DNA of 64,000 nucleotides from Streptomyces sp. NBC_00224 (lineage in GTDB: Bacteria > Actinomycetota > Actinomycetes > Streptomycetales > Streptomycetaceae): positions 124,001 to 188,000 of the forward strand of contig NZ_CP108106.1 in the NCBI RefSeq assembly GCF_041435195.1, written 5' to 3'. Below the pieces are notes generated by a model that was not told where the DNA came from, did no database searches, and saw nothing but the letters and a program-made list of their open reading frames with translations. The position numbers and the translations under genes were made by a program. Shown here piece by piece: positions 53,513-62,019 of the stretch (positions are counted from its first letter, which is position 1; each line of letters begins with the position of its first letter).

Positions 53513-56242
53513 TTACGGCAACGGATCAATTTTCAGGCCAAGTTCACTTATGCAGAAACGGTGGGTCGGGCTGACGTACACCCATGCACCGTCTTCCCGC
53601 CTCAGGTTCAGTCGGAGAACATTCTGGAGGGCGGCCATGTCGCGCCAGGCGGCGTTGGCATCGCCCTCCACACCCTCGACAAGTCGCTTCGGCACCGGTA
53701 TCAGATAGGGGACGAGCTGGCCTGGATTCGGTCTCCTCTTAGGGCGGCGTTGCTCAAGTTTCTGCTCCAGGACGCCGTCCTCCAACAGGTACACCGTCTG
53801 CCCCTGCTTGTCGGGCCCGGGGAAGAGGCAGACCACATGCACCACCTCCTCACCGAGCACAGACGAGAGCAGCTCGGGCTCCAAACCGGGGTGGCAGCGG
53901 CTGAGCAGACCGAGGTCACCGTCGAGCTCCCGCGGTCCAGGCACCGCCAGCCAACCCGCAGTACCCCTGGCTCTGCGTTCCCGCACCGCGCGCCGGTTGT
54001 CGAGCTGCTGGAGCTCACGCGCCGCGGACTCCCCCAACCCGTCGACGAGCTCGTCGGCGTACACCTCATCCAGCAGCAAGGGCAGTTCTCCAGGCAGCGA
54101 AATGGTCCTGCCGGCCCCCAGGATCAGGTCAGTGCGCCGCACCAGCGCGGCCTCGTCCCGTGCGGACACGTTGTCCGCTCGGAGCACCACCAGCCTTGGC
54201 CGATCACTCACGCTCTGCGCCGCGCGGGCCAGCAAGGCCGCGAGCGGTGCCAGTCCAGAGATGACGAGGTCAAAGTGCAGACCCCGGACATGTTCCAGCA
54301 TCGGCGTTGTCACCAGCACGGAGGGCCTGGAGACTCTACCGTTGGGGGCGAAGGCGTTCCGGCAGGCTGCAAGCCGCTTCCATCGGTCCTTGTTGCGCAT
54401 CTGTTCATGGATCAGGGTCACATCAAGGCCGGGCAGATCCTGTGTGAGCTGATGGAACGTGCGGATGGCTTCCGCCGGCGTCGACCGGTAGACGACGGCC
54501 CGTCCGCTGCCTTCTGTGACCACCGGTGCAAGAGCCGCCCGGATCTCGGCATACGGCGAACCGTCAACGACTGTGATGCCGAGCGTGCGGCCGCGCGTGC
54601 TGCCGGCAGGCTGCTGAGGCAAGTGCCCGCCTCCCGACCGGGCATCCACGAACGACCACCCCGGCGAGCGGCGAGGCTGGGTCACCGGCTCCTGACCACC
54701 ACCTGCGCCCCGGCGGTAGGCCGCCAGCATCGCATCCACGGACGTGTCCGCAGCCGTCGCGGCCAGGACAACCGGTATCCGCAACGCAGCAGCCCACTCC
54801 AGGAACCGGAGCATCAGCTTCTGCCCCCAGGCGCCACGGGCATGGGCTTCATCCACCACGACGACCTTGCCGGAAAGGGCAAAGAGCCTCATGACGTTGA
54901 ACTTCACCGGCATGACAGCCTGCAGAAGCTCGTCCACCGTCCCCGTGCCGAGCGCAGCCAAGAGCGCGCGGTGATGGGAGTTGAGCCAGCTGTTCGCTGT
55001 CAGGGCCCACTCCTCACCAGGCTCCGCGCTGACTCCCCCGGCTGCGTTGGCGTGCGCCCACTGCTCCGCGGCTTCCGCCGGCTTCAATCGCGAAGAGCTG
55101 TGTAGCAGCAGCGACCGCCAGGGCCCGGTCAGCGCCTGCCCGGCGAACGCGTGCACCTGCGCCATGTGACTGTCGGCCGCTGAACCGGTCGGCACGGCGT
55201 AGAAGAGGCCCCGCGCATTCGCTGCATGCCCAAGGACGGCCGCTGCGCGAAGGACCGCTTCGGTACGGTCCTCTGACGGCGAAGCAGTCACGACCACCAA
55301 GCCCGGCCCATGTTCGGCTACCAGATCAGGCAACTGGCGAGCCATGCTCACCCCAAGACCCGTCTCCCCCACGCCCTGTGCAGACTCTGACGGCCGGGCG
55401 AAACCCGTCCCGAGCAGGTCCGCCTGCTGCACCAGACGGCGAGCCGCCGTGCGGGCGATCTGCCAGTAGGCGTCCAGGTCTTCGGGAGTTCCAGCCCATC
55501 CCTCGTCCCTGAGCCGGGTCAGGATCTCCTCTTCGATACTGGCCAGCCAGTCCGACAAGGTCACCAACCCCGTCAGGACAACAGCCGCCTCCGGCGTCAT
55601 CCGCCCCTGCGGAACCCAGGTCGCCCCGACCACTCTGCGTACCTCCTTGAAGTGGAGCCGGCGCTGCTCCTCCCAACTGCCCGCGCCCATACCGGGGTGA
55701 CGCGCAACGGGGCACCTCGAGTCCTTGTCGTAGACCACCGGGTGGAAACGGCCACCGTGCCCACCGAGGAGCTGGGCCACCGCATGGCTGAGCCGGGACT
55801 GCGGACGCCGCCTCGAGTCCGGATAGCCGCTCTCCCTGAAGGCCCCCACCAGCCACCAGTGCGCCGCCGCTTCGTGCGACTGCCTGTCCTGCGCGGCACC
55901 AGCACCGAACCCGTACCCCGGCTCACCCCTCAGCTCCTGGGCTTGCAGCCTCTTGTCCGCGTGTTTCGGTCCATTCGAGTGCAGTTGGAACGGCACACTG
56001 ATCTTCCCAATGTCATGCAGCCCCGCCCAGAATGCCGCGAGCGCACGCGCCTGCCCAGGCGAAACCTGCAGCGACTCCACCACCATGCTCCGCTGGTGCG
56101 CGGTCAGTAGTTCATCCCAGACCAGCTCGGCGACGGCCGCCGTGTCCAGCAGGTGACAGATCAAAGGATGCGTGTGATCTGCACCGCGAGCGTTCTGGCC
56201 CAGTCCGGCATGTTTGCCCCACAGGCGGGCATCCAGGGGCAT
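53513..56242 (-). CDS. cas3: Cas3 with intact HD domain but degenerate helicase motifs
   Basis: A 909-aa Cas3 of normal length. The start ATG has AAGGAG five bases upstream. HD nuclease residues remain: HPLICHLLDTA, GLHDIGK (His76-Asp77), GGHGGRFHP near 160 and LSDWLAS near 230. The superfamily 2 helicase core is complete in length but its motifs are changed: where APTGEGKT is expected it has TASPSEDRT (about 319-327, no P-loop lysine); DEAH is kept (464-467); SAT is AAT; and the expected QRxGRxHR is ARAAQSVSD (about 673-681). ATP-driven translocation is therefore unlikely. It is first in the operon, 65 bp before cse1. Confidence 0.9.
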   Translation of the reverse strand: MPLDARLWGKHAGLGQNARGADHTHPLICHLLDTAAVAELVWDELLTAHQRSMVVESLQVSPGQARALAAFWAGLHDIGKISVPFQLHSNGPKHADKRLQAQELRGEPGYGFGAGAAQDRQSHEAAAHWWLVGAFRESGYPDSRRRPQSRLSHAVAQLLGGHGGRFHPVVYDKDSRCPVARHPGMGAGSWEEQRRLHFKEVRRVVGATWVPQGRMTPEAAVVLTGLVTLSDWLASIEEEILTRLRDEGWAGTPEDLDAYWQIARTAARRLVQQADLLGTGFARPSESAQGVGETGLGVSMARQLPDLVAEHGPGLVVVTASPSEDRTEAVLRAAAVLGHAANARGLFYAVPTGSAADSHMAQVHAFAGQALTGPWRSLLLHSSSRLKPAEAAEQWAHANAAGGVSAEPGEEWALTANSWLNSHHRALLAALGTGTVDELLQAVMPVKFNVMRLFALSGKVVVVDEAHARGAWGQKLMLRFLEWAAALRIPVVLAATAADTSVDAMLAAYRRGAGGGQEPVTQPRRSPGWSFVDARSGGGHLPQQPAGSTRGRTLGITVVDGSPYAEIRAALAPVVTEGSGRAVVYRSTPAEAIRTFHQLTQDLPGLDVTLIHEQMRNKDRWKRLAACRNAFAPNGRVSRPSVLVTTPMLEHVRGLHFDLVISGLAPLAALLARAAQSVSDRPRLVVLRADNVSARDEAALVRRTDLILGAGRTISLPGELPLLLDEVYADELVDGLGESAARELQQLDNRRAVRERRARGTAGWLAVPGPRELDGDLGLLSRCHPGLEPELLSSVLGEEVVHVVCLFPGPDKQGQTVYLLEDGVLEQKLEQRRPKRRPNPGQLVPYLIPVPKRLVEGVEGDANAAWRDMAALQNVLRLNLRREDGAWVYVSPTHRFCISELGLKIDPLP

Positions 56243-56535
56243 AGTGCTCCTTGTCACAGGTTCAGTGCAGGTGTGCCTCAGCAGAACGCAACAGAGCGAC
56301 CCTTGCCTGCAACATCGCCTCGCCCTGCCGCGCCCCGCGAGGACCGACGGAGGGGAATTCAGTCAACCGCAGGCACTCGAACTGGTCCTGCGCGTAGAGT
56401 ACTTACTGCTGCACGTCTCCCTGGGAGGTGCGCGGAATCCCATTGGCTCTCCCGCCGACGGCACACCGAGATGAACGCACGACCCTCTCGAGGGATGTGG
56501 CGCAACCTCGGCCCTGTAGGCGCTATGGAGAAACA

Positions 56536-56655
56536 GTGTCCAGGTTCCCGCAGAAGTTCGTCCAGCGACGCGAGGTCCTCCTCGAGGTCTCCCGCGTCGT
56601 GGTCAGCGCGGTACTCCGTGTCCTGATCAACGAACTCGTCAGCTGGCTCTTGTGA
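56536..56655 (+). CDS. 39-aa hydrophobic peptide gene near cas3
   Basis: A short frame starting GTG with GGAG five bases before it. The product begins VSRFPQKFVQRREVLLEVSR and ends VVVSAVLRVLINELVSWLL: a basic head and a long amphipathic-to-hydrophobic helix. It is followed six bases after the stop by a strong hairpin terminator. It is divergent from cas3 (294 bp between starts) and lies before array 3. No homologue is recognised. A membrane-active toxin-like peptide, a leader peptide or a conserved Streptomyces micro-protein are all possible. Confidence 0.5.
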   Translation: MSRFPQKFVQRREVLLEVSRVVVSAVLRVLINELVSWLL

Positions 56656-56661
56656 GCCAAC

Positions 56662-56688
56662 GGTGACGGACCCCAGGGGTCCGTCACC
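56662..56688 (+). terminator. Strong intrinsic terminator after 39-aa ORF
   Basis: A perfect 11-bp stem, GGTGACGGACC and GGTCCGTCACC, with a 5-nt loop, followed by CCTTTG. It begins six bases after the small ORF stop and separates it from array 3. Confidence 0.85.
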
Positions 56689-56755
56689 CCTTTGCATAAC
56701 GGCGATGCCCCGCAGGCTGGCCACTCTCCGCACACCCGAAGTCGACCCAACGCCT

Positions 56756-57028
56756 AGGTTCACCCCCGCCTGCGCGGGGACCACTTCAGCTGTCGCCTGT
56801 AGTCGGTGAGCGTGGCCGGTTCACCCCCGCCTGCGCGGGGAGCGGACATCCTCAGACAGGCGGCGCGTGTACGTATGCGGTTCACCCCCGCCTGCGCAGG
56901 GACCACAGGGCGATGCACTGCACCAGCGCGGCTTCCGTCGGTTCACCCCCGCCTGCGCGGGGACCACCGGTGCAGGACGCCCGTTTCCTGGTCCGCGCCC
57001 GGTTCACCCCCGCCTGCGCGCGGACCAG
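56756..57028 (-). CRISPR. CRISPR array 3, type I-E, 5 repeats
   Basis: Five repeats at 56756, 56817, 56878, 56939 and 57000, exact 61-bp period. Ends vary within the array (GACCAC, GAGCGG, GACCAC, GACCAC, GACCAG), and the last repeat has CGCGCGGACC instead of CGCGGGGACC. On the leader side the array runs directly into the second cas3 fragment, without leader sequence. Confidence 0.93.
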
Positions 57029-58018
57029 AGTAACGACGCGGTAGAACGCCGTCTCGGTCTTCCCCTCCCCCGTCGGCGCCGTCACCACCAAGATCCCCGA
57101 CCATCAATCGCCCCGGACAGCCCCGCCTCCACGCTCTTCTGCAAGCCGTACGGACGCGCGATCTCAGGGAACAACTCAGCGAAAGTGCCGCTCCGCAGGG
57201 CCGCCCACCCCAGACCCGCTTCCTCCTACAAGTCCGGTACTCCACGCATCAGAGCCCGCGCATGGCCAGCCAGTGACGCACGGGAACCCACATCCGCTTG
57301 GCCAGCAAGGCGTATTTACTGCCGGAGGATGACGTGCTCCTGGCTGGCGATCCAGTCCGAGACGATCACCATGCCGGCGATGACCACAGCCACCTCCACC
57401 GGCAGCGCCCCGCAGGCCGGTACCGCAGGCCCACCCAGCACCTCGTGCAGCGCCGCCACATGCTCCCACCGCTGCTCAGCCCAGGCACCGGCCCCCAGCT
57501 CCCGTGTCACGCTCAGCGGGTCCTGCAGATCACGCAGCTCAATCCCCTGCGGGTAACGGCCGTGATGCCCGCCCAGCAACTGCGGCACCTGCGCGAGCAG
57601 CAGCCGCGCGAGCCGCCCGCCCGACTGCGGATATCCCAGCCGTGCCAGCAGCTGCGGCAGGGCGCGGTGAGTGGCGTACTCATGCCGCACAACCCCTGAA
57701 CCGCCCCCGGACAGCACGCCCGTCCGCATACGCCGCCTCGTCGAGGAAGCCGCAGGCAGCCGGCCTGGTCCGAGCCGCGAGCCGCTGGAAACCCGGCGTG
57801 ATCTTCCCCAGATCGTGCAGACCCGCCCAGAACATCACCACGCCACGGGCCTGCTGCGGCCCGAGCTTCAGCGCCTCGGCGACGCGACGCTGCTGGGCGG
57901 CCGAGAGCACCGAGTCCCACACCGTCCCGCACACCACCGCCGTGTCCACCAGATGCCCCGCCAACGGATACGGCATGGGCAGCCCATCAGACTTTCCCCA
58001 TAAGCATGTATCGACCAT
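57029..58018 (-). pseudogene. cas3: Second cas3, truncated and frameshifted
   Basis: N-terminal remnant of another Cas3. The ATG at 58018 opens with VDTCLWGKSDGLPMPYPLAG and has FWAGLHDLGKITPGFQ, the HD motif. After a frameshift near 57700-57730 it continues HEYATHRALPQLLARLGYP, LLGGHHGRYP and IAGMVIVSDWIASQ. After further breaks it ends at VVTAPTGEGKTETAFYRVV, an intact Walker A, directly against array 3. The remaining helicase half is missing. In contrast to the complete cas3, the P-loop lysine and GHHG are preserved here, so this copy was the canonical one. Confidence 0.85.
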
Positions 58019-58247
58019 CACTCCCCCACCCCGAGCCCAGCAGCAGGGCAGTACTCCACCACACGCCACAGACAACGCCACAACACACCAGGCCAGACCC
58101 CCCACCGACAACACGCCCCGCCCCCAGGGACGTTGACGAGAACACCAGCCACTTCCCCCCACACAGCCGCTCACCGCAATCCCGCCCCGAACCACTACCG
58201 CCTGCCGCTACCACAACACCGCCAAAGCGCCCGCGCCTGGCCCGATC

Positions 58248-58948
58248 TGGCTCACCCCCACCTGCGCGGGGAGCGGGGCGATCTCGCAGAGGCGAGCCAC
58301 GTCCTGAGCGGTTCACCCCCGCCTGCGCGGGGACCACATCGGGCAGCCGTCGTGCCGCCACGTGGAGTCCGGTTCACCCCCGCCTGCGCGGGGAGCGGAC
58401 CCAGCTCAAGACCCAGGTTCGCCAGACCGGCGGTTCACCCCCGCCTGCGCGGGGAGCGGGCCTGCACGGCTTCACGGAACCACGTGAAGTGCGGTTCACC
58501 CCCGCCTGCGCGGGGAGCAGGTCGCAGTGAAATCGTCGCGTCGTTCCTGGCGCGGTTCACCCCCGCCTGCGCGGGGAGCAGGGCCGGCCGCTGGTGACCA
58601 GCGAGTCCTGCGCCGGTTCACCCCCGCCTGCGCGGGGAGCAGGCGCACAGGCGGTGGGAGTCGGGGTGATGGAACGGTTCACCCCCGCCTGCGCGGGGAG
58701 CAGTAGTTCGAGGAGCGCGGCGAGGTCGGCTGACGCGGTTCACCCCCGCCTGCACGGGGAGCAGGGCGCACAGGCAGCCGTTGAGCCAGAGGGCGCCGGT
58801 TCACCCCCGCCTGCGCGGGGAGCAGGCCGAGCTCTACGCCCTGCGTCGCGAGTACTGCGGTTCACCCCCGCCTGCGCGGGGAGCAGGGCCTGCTGGCACG
58901 CCGAAAGGTACTGCCCGACTGGTTCACCCCCGCCTGCGCGGGGAGCGG
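58248..58948 (-). CRISPR. CRISPR array 4, type I-E, 12 repeats
   Basis: Twelve repeats, from 58248 to 58948, at 61-bp steps (62 for the last). Most end GGGGAGCAG or GGGGAGCGG on the plus strand; only the second ends GGGGACCAC. The lowest-coordinate repeat is degenerate (TGGCTCACCCCCACC), marking the trailer. The conserved leader follows at 58949. The array is therefore transcribed leftward from that leader. Confidence 0.95.
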
Positions 58949-58992
58949 GCTTCCTGACCTGCGACGCTGAAGACCCTTTGCAAGTTCTTGAC
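58949..58992 (-). promoter_or_regulatory. CRISPR leader of array 4
   Basis: Directly adjoining the last repeat, GCTTCCTGACCTG, and, exactly 28 nt after the repeat, TTTGCAAGTTCTTGAC. The same elements at the same distance follow arrays 5 and 6. Read in crRNA sense the box is GTCAAGAACTTGCAAA, 28 nt before the first repeat. Confidence 0.8.
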
Positions 58993-59216
58993 GCATGCCA
59001 CTAGGGACCACTGGAATCTCCTCACTCACTGACGAACTGCACCGAGGCTCCAGCATTTTAGACAGGAAGTCTCGCGAGCCCAGCCGACCGCTCACCAACG
59101 GCGGATACCTGTAGAGAGGCAAAAGGGGCGCGAGGGTGCCGGCGAATGTGAGCTCAACAGCACAGCCCAGGCGCCCGGGATCAGCACCGCGTCCACAACG
59201 CCTGCTCTGCCACGTT

Positions 59217-59551
59217 CGGTTCACCCCGCCTGCGCGGGGATCAGGTCCTGGTCACCGATTCCGTGGATTTCCTGGGCGGTTCACCCCCGCCTGCGCGGGG
59301 ATCAGCGGCCCGAGCGGTACATCAGATCCACGTAGCCCGGTTCACCCCCGCCTGCGCGGGGATCAGACGCTCCTCTTGACTGATGCGGACATGGTGGGCT
59401 TGGTTCACCCCCGCCTGCGCGGGGATCAGGGCGAGCAGTCTTCGCAGGGCATCCGCCCCTCCGGTTCACCCCCGCCTGCGCGGGGATCAGCTTCCCGCTG
59501 GCCGCGCCAACTGCCGTGCGGACGGTTCACCCCCGCCTGCGCGGGGATCAG
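59217..59551 (-). CRISPR. CRISPR array 5, type I-E, 6 repeats
   Basis: Six repeats at 59217, 59277, 59338, 59401, 59462 and 59523. All end GGGGATCAG, a variant not used consistently in any other array. The first lacks one C (28 bp). Spacers are 32-34 bp. The leader starts at 59552. Confidence 0.95.
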
Positions 59552-59595
59552 GCTTCCTGAGCTGCTACATCAAGACCGCTTTGCCGTTTCTTGGC
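59552..59595 (-). promoter_or_regulatory. CRISPR leader of array 5, diverged
   Basis: GCTTCCTGAGCTG adjoins the repeat, and 28 nt from it TTTGCCGTTTCTTGGC corresponds to the TTTGCAAGTTCTTGAC box of arrays 4 and 6, with three or four changes. The spacing is identical. Confidence 0.7.
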
Positions 59596-60319
59596 CAGCA
59601 AGTCCCGGATCGAACATCTCCCCCCTCACTCCACGGCTCCCACCATCTCACCCATCACCGCTGACGTCAGAACATCGCCAACAGCCTCCGCTCCAACGGC
59701 GCTCAGCACCGCCAGCACTCGACACCTCCCCACCGGCCGTACGGGCCAAGCCCGACCAAGCTGCTCGCACGTGCCTCACAGTGGGGCGGTATTGCAGGAG
59801 AGTGCGCAAAAGATCACGGGATCGATGCGAGATGGCTGCCGCGACCAACGCTTCAACGGTGAGGACCAGACCTCGCTGTAGACGACGCCCCCGGTGCACA
59901 CCACGGTAACGAAATACAAGATGCACATCTCCCGGCTCCGGTACTGCCGCAGCCGGGGGCCACCGTGCCGCCGAAGAGCCCCCGCCGGCCTCAGGGTCGA
60001 CGGCGAAGACCCGCGGTTGAACGGCCCAGCGGGGGCCAGGATCACCTGCCAAAGAGTCCATACGGCTACCCGTGCCGGGGAGCGTTGCCGAGCGGGTACC
60101 GAAGACACCGTGCGGCCAGCCGGCGCGGGAGCTCCGCCGGACGCGATGCAGGGCGTGGCCTGGAAGTCCTTCTCACCGCGCAGGCACCAGCCATGCTGCA
60201 CCCCGCCGTCCCCCGACTTCACGCCAGTGTCGGCGCTGCCCCTGGCAGAGGCTTTCGGCTCCGAACCGATACCTGCTCCCCTCGACAGTCTCAACACCAG
60301 CCTGTGACGGGATGTTGGT
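59596..60319. other. About 0.7 kb without a recognised gene
   Basis: Between the array 5 leader and copy B of the duplicated segment. Open frames exist on both strands but show no domain, no clear start site and biased low-complexity composition. It is the place where promoter elements for array 5 might extend. Confidence 0.45.
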
Positions 60320-60965
60320 CACCGCACCCGCGTCTCCTCGCTGCGCCGGATGGCTGTTTCCTGCCTCACAGGAACCCAGCAGTAGTGGCGCTGCGGCGGG
60401 TTGGCGTGCGCGGGCGGGGTGGCGGGTTCAGTCTGTGGGGATGGAGTGGCGAGTGCCTGGAGGGCCTCCGCATGGACCGATACAGCGGCCCGACGGCGAG
60501 GACGGGCAGCCGAGGAGCAGGCGGATCCGGCCGTGGCTGACGCATACAGCAGCGGCCGCGGTGGGGCTGCTGATCGGAGCGTTGGCCGGCTCGGTGGGGC
60601 ACTCCTCCTCCGACGGGGGCGCCTCCCCCACGGTGACAGCCACGCGCACCGAGACCGCCGCGCTGCCGCCGACGGCAGCTCCGCCACGCTCCGAGGACGC
60701 AGGCCACGCGAAGGCCGGGCAGATCCCGGGTGACGGCATTTCCCTCATCGGGCGGGACATCCGGCCCGGCACCTACCACAGCGAGGGCCCCCAGGGCGAC
60801 CCCATCACCTACTACACCTGGGCCCGACTGAACAAGACCAGCGGCGAGGGCAAAGACGTGATCAGCGCCGACGCATCCAAAGGAGCCGAGACCGTCACCA
60901 TCGCAGCCACCGACAAAGCCTTCCGCACCAACGGCTGCAAGACATGGAAAAAAACCAACTGACGC
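60320..60965 (+). repeat. Duplicated segment, copy B
   Basis: Homologous to 45590-46240, including upstream non-coding sequence (shared GGCGGGTTCAG and TGGAGTGGCGAGTGCCTGGA). It lies about 14.7 kb from copy A in the same orientation, and immediately before array 6. Confidence 0.85.
60441..60962 (+). CDS. Membrane-anchored secreted-domain protein, copy B
   Basis: A 173-aa paralogue of the 45703 gene. It shares the EWRVPGGPPH head, the helix LTHTAAAAVGLLIGALAGSV, GRDIRPGTYHSEGPQGDPIT, WARLNKTSGEGKDVIS and VTIAATDKAFRTNGC. The first of the two extracellular cysteines of copy A (YCNWARL) is replaced by Thr here (YYTWARL), so the presumed disulfide is lost in this copy. The stop is 70 bp before array 6, so transcription runs into the trailer of that array, opposite to crRNA transcription. 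Confidence 0.75.
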   Translation: MEWRVPGGPPHGPIQRPDGEDGQPRSRRIRPWLTHTAAAAVGLLIGALAGSVGHSSSDGGASPTVTATRTETAALPPTAAPPRSEDAGHAKAGQIPGDGISLIGRDIRPGTYHSEGPQGDPITYYTWARLNKTSGEGKDVISADASKGAETVTIAATDKAFRTNGCKTWKKTN

Positions 60966-61032
60966 GCATACTCCGACCGTTCAAGCCCAAGCACCTCACG
61001 CCCATGCACCCGCCACCAACCAGTACGCTTCC

Positions 61033-61975
61033 CCCTTCACCCCCGCCTGCGCGGGGAGCGGTGAGCCGTGTAGACCCGGGGGTCGATCCGGTTCGGTTCA
61101 CCCCCGCCTGCGCGGGAAGCGGCCCACCGATCCGATGGGCATCGACGTCACCACCGGTTCACCCCCGACCTGCGCGGGGAGCGGTCGCGGATGCCGCCGT
61201 CCGCGTACGACAAGCCCGGTTCACCCCCGCCTGCGCGGGGAGCGGTTTGCCACGACTCAGATGGAGCTGTCGTGGATCGGTTCACCCCCGCCTGCGCGGG
61301 GAGCGGAACGGGCGCAACCTCGGCGTCTACCCGATCGCCGGTTCACCCCCGCCTGCGCTGGGACCACTGCTCGTGTACGGGCCAGCCGCCTCCTCGGGCC
61401 GGTTCACCCCGCCTGCGCGGGGACCACATGGCCACGGCGCGCTGCCGCTTTGCCTCAGCCGGTTCACCCCCGCCTGCGCGGGGACCACGTGACCAAGATC
61501 GACCTCATGTAGTCGTAGGCCGGTTCACCCCCGCCTGCGCGGGGACCACCTGGACCGCCCCTCGATCCAGGGAGAAAAGCGCGGTTCACCCCCGCCTGCG
61601 CGGGGACACGAGCGAGGGAAGGTCTTGACCGCTACGGACGACGGTTCACCCCCGCCTGCGCGGGGACCACTTTGCCCGTCAGGTGGGTATAGGCGATCGG
61701 ATCGGTTCACCCCCGCCTGCGCGGGGACCACGCTCATCCCGGTGCTCCCCTAGAGTCCAGCGTCGGTTCACCCCCGCCTGCGCGGGGACCACTTGCCGGT
61801 CTTGCCGACACCCTCCCCGAACGTCGGTTCACCCCCGCCTGCGCGGGGACCACGCGGTGTGCGGGACCGCCGCGAACCGGGGCGGCGGTTCACCCCCGCC
61901 TGCGCGGGGACCACCTGACACCCCGCCCGGCGGTGCCCTACCCTTTCGGTTCACCCCCGCCTGCGCGGGGACCAC
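61033..61975 (-). CRISPR. CRISPR array 6, type I-E, 16 repeats
   Basis: Sixteen repeats from 61033 to 61975, mostly at 61-bp period. The five oldest (trailer side) end GGGGAGCGG or similar and the eleven newer end GGGGACCAC, so the array changed repeat type once during growth. Small indels occur in repeats at 61155 (extra A), 61400 (one C fewer) and 61582 (one C fewer). The first repeat is degenerate at its start (CCCTTCACC). The leader follows at 61976. Confidence 0.96.
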
Positions 61976-62019
61976 GCTTCGTGAGCTGGGATTCTTAGGG
62001 CGGTTTGCAAGTTCTTGAC
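61976..62019 (-). promoter_or_regulatory. CRISPR leader of array 6
   Basis: GCTTCGTGAGCTG adjoins the last repeat, and TTTGCAAGTTCTTGAC lies exactly 28 nt from it, identical to the box at array 4. The 28-nt interval itself differs between arrays. Confidence 0.8.
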
